From positions 1 through 28,267 of IMG/VR virus record IMGVR_UViG_3300032242_000325: a stretch of DNA of 28,267 nucleotides. One strand, written 5' to 3'. The notes beneath the pieces are model-generated. The model saw nothing but the letters and a program-made list of their open reading frames with translations. It was not told the DNA's origin and made no database searches. The first letter of the stretch is position 1; every line of letters starts with the position of its first letter. Made by a program: the position numbers and the translations under genes. Shown here piece after piece: positions 21,619 through 28,267 of this stretch. Source of the DNA: a virus.

Positions 21619-22774
21619 ATGCCAGGTAACGCTTGACCTGGGCAGTCGGACGAGGACCGGTTACAGCAGCACCAGTAGAACTGATAGCAGCCAAAACGCC
21701 CACACCGGCAGGGTTACGCACAATCAGCGTACCTTCCATGATGTACTGGTCCAACGAAGCGTCAGCATTGCTGAATACTTCATTGTTTGGTCCCAGTTCA
21801 CGCAACGAACCCCACTGAATAACGTCAGGATTCATAAACAAAGCGGAGGTGTTATCCGAGCCGGTTTGGTCCATGACCCATGAATCGTCGATCTGGTAGG
21901 TGTAGTTGAAGTCACCCTCGTAAGTACCAATCGTGTCGCCCTTGTCAGCAGGGTTGAAACGGTTGATCGAACGGCTGGTGGGCATCATGTCGCTGATGTG
22001 AGTACGCATCGACGTTGGGACCACCATGTTGGTGATCTTGGCGTTGAAACGTTGCTCGGCAACAGTAACCAACTGCTTGTACAGGTACGGGCTGAATTGC
22101 TGCAACGTCACACCAGTGCTGAAGGTGAAATAACCCAAACCGGCATTAGCCAAAACACCGTTGAACGGGGTGTTGGTGTCAGTAGCGGTTGTGGTGTCAG
22201 TACCATCAGACGAAGCCAGGTTCAGAATTGAAGTTCCGTCTGTGTCGTTACCGGAACGAGTTCCAGCAAAGGCAAACAGCGAACCAAAACGGCGACCGTT
22301 GTTGGGCGAAGAACCTTGCGAAGCGGATTGACCAGAGTATTTGATCGAAGCGCCGTCAGCACGAAGCATCTGGAGTTCAACGTCAAACATAATCTCAGTC
22401 AGCTGCTTGACTTCTTGGTATGCCTGGGGATCACCACCAGCCTGTTCCACAGCACGAGCAGTACCAGTAGCACCGATTGTGGTTGTGAAAATCTGGGTGT
22501 AGTTACCCAAGTTAGAACGGGTGTTAGAAGCGGCATCAGATGCAGCAACCGAAGCACCTTCCAACTTTGCATTCAAAGCGGGTACACGGAAATAGTCATT
22601 GGGCCAAATGTGCAGAGTCGAGTTGACTTTGCGTTTTTTGCTCATAGCCATGTTGGTAACCGGAGTGCGGTCTTTAACATAGTTAGAAACTGTCAAATCC
22701 AGATCCTTAACCACGATGTCAGTGGTGTAAGCACCTGCGCCATTGCCGAGTGCGGCAGAGGTAATGGTAGCCAT
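21617..22774 (-). CDS. Major capsid protein, SU10-type (DUF5309)
   Basis: A 385-residue HK97-fold capsid subunit. The order of motifs matches the SU10 family: RTPVTNMAMSKKRKV, then STLHIWPNDYF, NYTQIFTTTIGATGTARAV, NMVVPTSMRTHISD with SRSINR, DTIGTYEGDFNYTYQIDDSW and the closing ALFMNPDVIQWGSLREL ... EGTLIVRNPAGVGVLA. There is no long N-terminal delta domain, which agrees with the separate scaffold gene upstream. AGGAG eight bases before the ATG is the strongest site in the operon, as expected for the most abundant virion protein, and its codon-level GC looks higher than in neighbouring genes. It lies between scaffold and adaptor genes. Confidence 0.92.
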   Translation of the reverse strand: MATITSAALGNGAGAYTTDIVVKDLDLTVSNYVKDRTPVTNMAMSKKRKVNSTLHIWPNDYFRVPALNAKLEGASVAASDAASNTRSNLGNYTQIFTTTIGATGTARAVEQAGGDPQAYQEVKQLTEIMFDVELQMLRADGASIKYSGQSASQGSSPNNGRRFGSLFAFAGTRSGNDTDGTSILNLASSDGTDTTTATDTNTPFNGVLANAGLGYFTFSTGVTLQQFSPYLYKQLVTVAEQRFNAKITNMVVPTSMRTHISDMMPTSRSINRFNPADKGDTIGTYEGDFNYTYQIDDSWVMDQTGSDNTSALFMNPDVIQWGSLRELGPNNEVFSNADASLDQYIMEGTLIVRNPAGVGVLAAISSTGAAVTGPRPTAQVKRYLA

Positions 22775-22791
22775 AATAAAACTCCTAAAGA

Positions 22792-23898
22792 TTAACGGCG
22801 GCGTGTTTTGTTTGCCGCCAACATTGTTGCCAAAAGATCACGGGCCGCAGACTTATCGCCTGAATTAGCTTTCTTTTGAAGTTCTGTAGTCTTATCTTCA
22901 GGTGCAGTTTTAGCCCGTGATGTAGATTTACTAGCAGCAGCTAGAGAACCTCCAACATTTCGTACTTTAGGCCCTTCACGGAATTTCATTCCATCTCGGA
23001 GTAGCCCTAAAATAAACTCATCACTGGATACCAAATCAATGTTTGGTACACCAGGGACAAACCCTGCGTTAGCACCTTTCCAGTCCTTTGCCAGCTTTTC
23101 ACGAAGTTCGTTAAAGTTGGCTTTATTGGCTAGTTCTTTATCAGAGAAACTTTGTCGAGCAGCTTCTAGTTGCTGTTTAACTACTTGGCTTCTATGATTA
23201 TAAAAATAGTCAATTTTCGGACGGTTCGCTTGGATAAACTGCGACTTTTCCTCGATCAACTTAGCGTTCTGTCGCATTGCTGCTTCAGCCTCGCTACGCT
23301 GTACCTCAGAAGTCGCACTGTCGTAGATTTGCCGCCATTGCTGGTTATATTGTTGAAGGGTTATCAGTTCGTCTGCGGCTCCTTGAAGCTGCGGAATTAC
23401 TGTTAACTCTAGACCAATTTGCAATCCATCTAGTTCAGCCTTGCGTTTCGACTCATACTCTTCAAAATCAGCTCGTTCTGCTTTCAGTTTGCGAGCGTTT
23501 TCATGGATAGCACTACCTTGACCAAGGATAGCAGCCGCTTTTGATACGGGTATCTCAATAAAACCGCCTTCTGCGTCTTTATTGGGAATCCTCCACATCA
23601 TGTCGGGATTCTGCTCTGCAAACTCCAGAAAATTAATCGGATCGTTTACTCCATCGGAGGACTCACCAGAATCTTCTGCATCCGCAGTTTCTTCAGTCTC
23701 AATCGAACTACCTTCAGGTTCAACGCCTTCTTCAGGTGTTGCCTCGGGGGAAACTTTCGTTTCTTGTCCCGCTGGTGGTGGCGTACTACCATCTGGCTGC
23801 GGACTGTTACGCCGGTTGGCGGCAATCATCGCTGCAATAGTATCTACTTGACTACCAGTTTGTTCAGGGGCGGTTGCTTCTGCAATTACGTCTGACAT
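22792..23898 (-). CDS. Capsid scaffolding protein
   Basis: A 368-residue protein in the usual scaffold place and form. The N-terminus is acidic and disordered (about 36-85, PEATPEEGVEPEGSSIETE). A long, charged helical/coiled-coil middle spans about 115-260 (NARKLKAERADFEEYESKRK, AEAAMRQNAKLIEEK). The C-terminus is basic and low in complexity (KSTSRAKTAPEDK, then LATMLAANKTRRR), as expected for binding the capsid shell. It is upstream of the capsid gene with AGGA seven bases before the ATG. No protease motif is visible. Confidence 0.8.
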   Translation of the reverse strand: MSDVIAEATAPEQTGSQVDTIAAMIAANRRNSPQPDGSTPPPAGQETKVSPEATPEEGVEPEGSSIETEETADAEDSGESSDGVNDPINFLEFAEQNPDMMWRIPNKDAEGGFIEIPVSKAAAILGQGSAIHENARKLKAERADFEEYESKRKAELDGLQIGLELTVIPQLQGAADELITLQQYNQQWRQIYDSATSEVQRSEAEAAMRQNAKLIEEKSQFIQANRPKIDYFYNHRSQVVKQQLEAARQSFSDKELANKANFNELREKLAKDWKGANAGFVPGVPNIDLVSSDEFILGLLRDGMKFREGPKVRNVGGSLAAASKSTSRAKTAPEDKTTELQKKANSGDKSAARDLLATMLAANKTRRR

Positions 23899-23914
23899 AT
23901 CTTATCCTATTTCG

Positions 23915-24235
23915 TTAAGTTTCGGCTTTTTTATTAGCCATCTTGACGAGATATTCATTTTTCTCAATGAAGTCAATGAAATCTCGGGCTCCAGCAACAT
24001 AATATGCGTTGCCTATTCTTTGTGAATCGTCCGTACTCTCTTCTAGACGCTCAAGTATGTGAAACCGATAAAGGTTAAACATTAATGCAAAATCTTCATT
24101 ACGAAGTAAACGGGAGGCTGATTCCCCGTTTTCCATTATTAGAGCCTTTCGACTTGCACTTGCCTCCTTGTGTGTATCTGTTGCTCGGGTTCGCTTATTA
24201 AAATAAGCACGTATATTCGATACTAGTCTTTTCAT
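23915..24235 (-). CDS. Small basic protein between portal and scaffold genes
   Basis: A 106-residue protein: a basic N-terminus (MKRLVSNIRAYFNKRTRA), then a conserved helical part (LLRNEDFALMFNLYRFHIL, YVAGARDFIDFIEKNEY). It looks like a small virion or assembly protein and has no known motif. AAGGA five bases before the ATG and an eight-base gap to the portal stop support it. A gene of this size between portal and scaffold is common in podoviruses; its role is unknown. Confidence 0.7.
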   Translation of the reverse strand: MKRLVSNIRAYFNKRTRATDTHKEASASRKALIMENGESASRLLRNEDFALMFNLYRFHILERLEESTDDSQRIGNAYYVAGARDFIDFIEKNEYLVKMANKKAET

Positions 24236-24243
24236 TTCAATCC

Positions 24244-26427
24244 TTAATCTATTTCAACGGCCTTTAACTTTCCTGCCCTTGCCGCCATTGCGGTAAATTG
24301 GTCATCAATAGCTATGTCTTTTGTCTGGGCAGCAATCAAACCAGCTTTAGCCTGGGTTTCTCCAGTGCGAGCATTGTTCAAATCAGTCTTAGATTTCAAC
24401 TCTTGCTCTTCTGGGCTTGGCGGCTTTTGTGATTTAGCTGTAGCCATCTTGGTTGCTTCTTCCATTGTCGGCAAGTAAGCGTCAACGTCTTTGACTCCCA
24501 AGACTCGCAGGGTATCCTCAAACGGACGGCGAACCTTGACAAACAACTCAGGAACGCTTGGGTCAATTTGCATCATGGATTGAGCAAAACCTTGTTGTGC
24601 CTGGATAATCATTTGCTGGCGGGTAAGGCGGTTTTCATCCGACATAAAGCCCAACGCCAGATCAATGTTAATCATCTTGCGGTCAATAAACTCGAAATTC
24701 TCTACCGACTTGGCATCTAGAAAAGGCTGGCCTTGTAGGCAGGTGTTAGCCAATTGCTGGATGTTGTAATCGTCAGAATACTGAACCAAAGTTTTCCACA
24801 TAATGTAGATAACTTCACGCAGACCAATGGCACAGTTCTTGACCATCTCATCTTGGATCAGTTGATTGGGACCCATAGCCAGTTGCAACTTATAACCGCT
24901 ATTGCCATCCTTCATAACCTCTGGATTCAATACGTCACCAGGGCTGGTCATACCAATCATTGCCATCTTGTCAGCATCGAACCGGTCCATAGAGGACTGG
25001 ACGTAAGCAAGATTACCCTGCATTGGCTGAAACTCAAAAATGTGCTTGGACGGATCAAACTTGCGGTCCAAGATAAACATTGCGCTTACACCACGCTGGA
25101 TTTCCTCGGCATCCAAGAACTCGGGGTTGACACCGATACGTGGAGTAGATGATTGCATGGCAAAAGCCATCTCTGCCCTGCGGATAGCCGTAGCGTATTC
25201 CTGCATCGGAACCAGGCGCTCACCCAGAGAGTATCCAAAGAAGTTGCCAACAATAGGCTTGGGACACATATTCGCCAAGGGAATAAAGTCAACTTCCTTG
25301 ACGTACAAGATATAAGAGCCAGAGAAGCAAGCCTCAATAATCTCTTCCTCACCATCACCGTCAACGTCCTTGCGAATCCAGGCGGTGGTTAGCATAATGA
25401 CTCGGCTGTACCGGTCTGCTCCTTGGGAGGCAATAACGCCTTGTCCTGGCACTGGAGTGGAATCACGAGCATGGAGAGCCAAATCGTTCTCTAAAGCGCC
25501 AGCTTGATAGGCTCCAGCGGGTCCGTAGGCAGCGTGATCGGCTAGTTTCTCGAGATCCACAAAAGGAAACTGGGCCTTGCACTCATGGATCGTCATTGGA
25601 TCGTAAAAACCAACAAAGTCCTGATCTTGGATTGTGGAGATTGTCGGATTACAGACAAAATAATGCTGGGCAACGTGCTTAATTCTGATGTTGGTTGAAT
25701 AACCAGTCAGCTTGTACTTGGCACGGTAAATAGTATTTTTACGGATTGCTTCTGAAACCTCATCACTCTGGTCTTCTTGTTCAACCATTTGTTGAGATTC
25801 TTGTTCATCAGGAGACATCATTTCTTGCATTGCACCATGCAAGTCAACGTCAATCTTACGCATATTCTGACGCTTGGCAGTAAGACCTTTCTCACCGGCA
25901 AGTGTTTCAAATGTACGCAACTGATCCTTAGTGCCTTCAACTTCCTTGTACTGCGTAATAGGCTCACGCACAGGGGAAAGCATCACAATGCCGTTTTTAT
26001 GTAGCAGAGCATCTTGAGCCCAGTCACGAATGATTTGATATGAATCATTCTTGCTGTTAATCATATATTTGACCATCTCGGTGGCTTGTCGAGCCTGGTC
26101 ACTGTCGTTTTCTGTAAACCGTTCAAACTCAAAGTTTACTTTTCCGTTGGGCATCAAACATTTAGTAATAATGGCAGTTGCATAATCAATGCCAGGTGTT
26201 ACTACTGGGTGGATGTAATCAATGCCTCGTACCGGTTCAGTAGAGTTTGATACCGGAATGTTGAGATAATGGTAGTCGCTAAAACGGTTGTAAGTATTTT
26301 TGGATTGTGTCAGTCGAAGATAATCGACCATCTTGACATAAACCTCATGTACGGTTTGCTCTGTAATCCCACGATTACCCGTTGGGCTTTCTAGGCTTTC
26401 AACAACGAGGTTTTGTTTGTCCAGCAT
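24244..26427 (-). CDS. Portal protein
   Basis: A 727-residue portal of the large (P22/SU10-like) class. Visible parts: FSDYHYLNIPVSNSTEPVRG with IHPVVTPGIDYATAI in the N-terminal body, IIRDWAQDALLHKNGIVML, an acidic insert at about 205-235 (MMSPDEQESQQMVEQEDQSD), SLGERLVPMQEYATAIRRAE near the middle, GMTSPGDVLNPEVM, and a C-terminal helical part (LKSKTDLNNARTGETQAKA), a typical portal barrel helix. The portal forms the ring through which DNA is packed and ejected. It follows TerL with one base between them and carries AAGGA before its ATG. Confidence 0.92.
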   Translation of the reverse strand: MLDKQNLVVESLESPTGNRGITEQTVHEVYVKMVDYLRLTQSKNTYNRFSDYHYLNIPVSNSTEPVRGIDYIHPVVTPGIDYATAIITKCLMPNGKVNFEFERFTENDSDQARQATEMVKYMINSKNDSYQIIRDWAQDALLHKNGIVMLSPVREPITQYKEVEGTKDQLRTFETLAGEKGLTAKRQNMRKIDVDLHGAMQEMMSPDEQESQQMVEQEDQSDEVSEAIRKNTIYRAKYKLTGYSTNIRIKHVAQHYFVCNPTISTIQDQDFVGFYDPMTIHECKAQFPFVDLEKLADHAAYGPAGAYQAGALENDLALHARDSTPVPGQGVIASQGADRYSRVIMLTTAWIRKDVDGDGEEEIIEACFSGSYILYVKEVDFIPLANMCPKPIVGNFFGYSLGERLVPMQEYATAIRRAEMAFAMQSSTPRIGVNPEFLDAEEIQRGVSAMFILDRKFDPSKHIFEFQPMQGNLAYVQSSMDRFDADKMAMIGMTSPGDVLNPEVMKDGNSGYKLQLAMGPNQLIQDEMVKNCAIGLREVIYIMWKTLVQYSDDYNIQQLANTCLQGQPFLDAKSVENFEFIDRKMINIDLALGFMSDENRLTRQQMIIQAQQGFAQSMMQIDPSVPELFVKVRRPFEDTLRVLGVKDVDAYLPTMEEATKMATAKSQKPPSPEEQELKSKTDLNNARTGETQAKAGLIAAQTKDIAIDDQFTAMAARAGKLKAVEID

Positions 26428-26428
26428 A

Positions 26429-28021
26429 TTAAATCCTTTGTGCCTTGCCTTCTAGCGGGGCGAATCGACGGGCGGTAAAGTTGTTTGATCTGCTTACCAC
26501 AGATTCACCGTGACCTTGAATTAATGCGAGTATACCAATACGAGCAGAATCAATGTGATCGTCTGGATCAGAAAACTTGCCATTTTCGTCAATTGCATAA
26601 TTTCTGGCCTCGTCAAGGAACTGGACGCAGGACTCGTTAATCATAAAAGTCTGCCGTTCCATACCCATTCGCATTACGTTTATTCCGTAGGCTTTATGGT
26701 TAGTTACCTTGCCCTGGTCATTTGGCGGGTTCAAAATAGCACCAGCAATACAGTTTAAATTGTAGCTATCTTCAAATACTTCACGGACAGATTGCTCCGT
26801 CAGGGTATATCTGCCAGCAGTAGCAGCATCGTGGGGCAGAGCAATAGGAACGTTTCTGGAGTCACGGTCAAGCAAATAGTGGACATACTCATCAGGAGTT
26901 TCTCCCTTATCCACAGTAACTTGTCGGTGCAAATAGATAATTTGCTCCACAGGGTCTCGAAAGAAAAACGAAATAACGGTAGGGTCATTTTTAATCCCCA
27001 AGTCAAATGATATCAATCGTTCCAGATTGTCGTTTTCCCGCAAATTAATATCGGTAGATTTGTAAGTAGGCCATTTTAACAATGGGAATACTACACCTTT
27101 TCCGACCAAAGGTATACCGTTCATACGGCATTCTCGCTCCCAAGGCATAAAGTCTCGGGATAACTGTTCCCGCTCTTTCTTGGAAAAGAATACTTCGCCC
27201 CATTCGTTCTCATAGGGAATATCGTCCCAGGTTACTCGTACATGGCAATAGCCTTCAACGTTGTCCCAGAACTTGCGAACTAGTCCTGAGAGTCCTTTAA
27301 GCGGGGTAAATGAGCATATGACTTGTCCATCCCTAGCAGCCGTCCGGACAACAAGTTCTGAGAAGGTTTCGTCTGGTGGTTGTTCGTCCAGGACAACGAG
27401 GTCAAGTTCAAAACCCTGCAAGTGACGGACTTGTTGGGTGTAGTTGGAGAAATAGAGTTTGGACTTTCCTCCAGTGATGTGCCAGACTTCAATAGCCAGC
27501 ACGTTCGCTCCGTCCGTTCGTATGGATTTTTCATCAATAGCATCCCTTGGAATAGACCCAGAACCTAGCTTATAGGACTGCTTGATATCATCACAACCCA
27601 GTAGTTTGGACTGTAGCGTTTTTGCAACTTGTTCCCAGGATTCACCTGCCGCCATAGCAATAATTGGCTTGTCCCAGCGTTTACCCTTCCAGTCATCAGG
27701 GTATTTGCCGGTCAGGTGATAGGCAGTTTCGTAGGTGGAGGCAATTGTTTTACCGGCACGATTAGCAGCAATCATTCCACGGCGGGAATAATTTGCACCG
27801 GTTTCAAAGAACTTCTTTTGGTAGTCAAAGGGTTTGAACCACTTGATAGCATTGAATTGCATATCATAGGCAATCTTATCCCTGGCACGGTGCATGGAAC
27901 GCAGTTGGTCAGCATCCAAATACTTGATGTATTGTTTGCCACCAGCCAGTTTAACCAGGTGCTTTAATGCTCGGTTCTTGTAGACCGGTAAGATGTAATC
28001 ACTGGCTTCACTCTTTGCCAT
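26429..28021 (-). CDS. terL: Terminase large subunit (packaging ATPase-nuclease)
   Basis: A 530-residue packaging motor. The N-terminal ATPase domain has FDYQKKFFETG before a Walker A-like AANRAGKT (85-92) and a Walker B ELDLVVLDEQPP with catalytic D212-E213, followed by the coupling motif SFTP at 237-240. The C-terminal RNase-H-like nuclease has its acidic residues at D340 (SFDLGIKNDP), D398 (LPHDAAT) and D491 (HIDSARIGIL). It pumps genome DNA into the prohead and cuts it. The gene overlaps the preceding small gene by 14 bases. The ribosome-binding site is weak (GAG six bases upstream), so coupling is likely. Confidence 0.96.
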   Translation of the reverse strand: MAKSEASDYILPVYKNRALKHLVKLAGGKQYIKYLDADQLRSMHRARDKIAYDMQFNAIKWFKPFDYQKKFFETGANYSRRGMIAANRAGKTIASTYETAYHLTGKYPDDWKGKRWDKPIIAMAAGESWEQVAKTLQSKLLGCDDIKQSYKLGSGSIPRDAIDEKSIRTDGANVLAIEVWHITGGKSKLYFSNYTQQVRHLQGFELDLVVLDEQPPDETFSELVVRTAARDGQVICSFTPLKGLSGLVRKFWDNVEGYCHVRVTWDDIPYENEWGEVFFSKKEREQLSRDFMPWERECRMNGIPLVGKGVVFPLLKWPTYKSTDINLRENDNLERLISFDLGIKNDPTVISFFFRDPVEQIIYLHRQVTVDKGETPDEYVHYLLDRDSRNVPIALPHDAATAGRYTLTEQSVREVFEDSYNLNCIAGAILNPPNDQGKVTNHKAYGINVMRMGMERQTFMINESCVQFLDEARNYAIDENGKFSDPDDHIDSARIGILALIQGHGESVVSRSNNFTARRFAPLEGKAQRI

Positions 28022-28196
28022 AGCGATCTCGTATCTCTAAAAAGATTTGCGCTGCACAGGCCAAATAATAAACATCCTCGGGCAGAAGTTTGTGCGTAGA
28101 TTGGAGGTCTTTTTGCAACCATTCCAAACTCTTTCGAGCGCAAACTTCTGCTTGAGAGGAAAGCCTTTCATTAAAGGCTGAATGGATATTTTCCAT
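28008..28196 (-). CDS. 62-residue protein next to TerL (candidate small terminase part)
   Basis: A short, helical, soluble protein (SAFNERLSSQAEVCARKSLE, WLQKDLQSTHKLLPEDVYYL, ACAAQIFLEIRDRYGK). It starts at a TAATG overlap with the gene upstream and its last 14 bases overlap the TerL start, so it belongs to the packaging operon. Small terminases often occupy this place but are usually longer than 100 residues, and no HTH is visible here, so the identity is uncertain. Confidence 0.65.
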   Translation of the reverse strand: MENIHSAFNERLSSQAEVCARKSLEWLQKDLQSTHKLLPEDVYYLACAAQIFLEIRDRYGKE

Positions 28197-28267
28197 TAGG
28201 CCCAGGGGTCAGCAATATTCTTCTGAGAAATACTAACGATGTCTCGGTCAATCAGATTCCAGACACC
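28196..28267 (-). CDS. C-terminal end of an unknown gene (partial, 5' end outside window)
   Basis: The minus-strand frame from the right edge is open for 23 codons (GVWNLIDRDIVSISQKNIAD, PWA) and ends in TAA overlapping the next start as TAATG. The overlap pattern matches the rest of the operon, so it is probably the end of a real gene. A small terminase or other early-late gene is possible; too little is visible to say. Confidence 0.55.
   Translation of the reverse strand, partial: GVWNLIDRDIVSISQKNIADPWA

Noticed and set aside
22316-22795. Plus-strand open frame of 159 codons opposite the capsid gene
   Set aside because: The capsid gene is certain; this frame is Ser/Thr/Cys-rich noise from antisense of high-GC codons.

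Overview
The window is a nearly gap-free piece of a tailed-phage genome (Caudoviricetes). I infer a short-tailed, podovirus-like particle: there is a large terminase, a large portal, a scaffold, an SU10-type major capsid protein, a P22 gp4/T7 gp11-like adaptor, a beta-propeller-like nozzle and a set of internal or ejection-type proteins, but no tape measure, sheath or tail-tube gene. The small left-hand genes belong to families I associate with phages and prophages of freshwater Betaproteobacteria (Burkholderiales). That host guess is inference and is not proved by the window.

Left block, 1-2427, plus strand. A train of ten short genes plus one truncated gene is joined by ATGA, TAATG or short overlaps, so it is probably translated as one coupled operon. 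It holds two tandem paralogues, three or four recognisable but functionally unknown phage families (one DUF551-like), a small winged-helix/HTH protein starting at TTG, a 55-residue helical protein, and at the end a 71-residue hyperacidic, aromatic-rich protein with no basic residue. A stem-loop terminator at 2442-2468 closes this operon; it overlaps the stop codon of the convergent late operon.

Right block, 2450-28267, minus strand, read from right to left. This is the late (virion and lysis) operon. Its order is: end of an unknown gene, a 62-residue protein next to the terminase, TerL, portal, a small protein, scaffold, major capsid protein, two stem-loops, an unknown protein, adaptor, long repeat-rich tail fibre, glycine-rich adhesin, a possible fibre-assembly protein, a 2-oxoglutarate/Fe(II) oxygenase-like protein, a 77-residue conserved protein, nozzle, a second tail fibre, five to six low-complexity or ejection-type virion proteins, small membrane proteins, a holin-like 3TM protein, a GH24 lysozyme, and a calcineurin-like phosphoesterase with an N-terminal HTH.

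The late genes follow the order of assembly: packaging motor, head, neck and adsorption apparatus, DNA-ejection proteins, then lysis. Most late starts carry a clear AAGGA or AGGAG ribosome-binding site 5-8 bases upstream, and many neighbours overlap by 1-4 bases. I saw no stretch over 300 bases without a gene, no tRNA, no CRISPR, no insertion sequence and no integrase. No RNA polymerase or replication gene lies in the window, so the rest of the genome must supply those.
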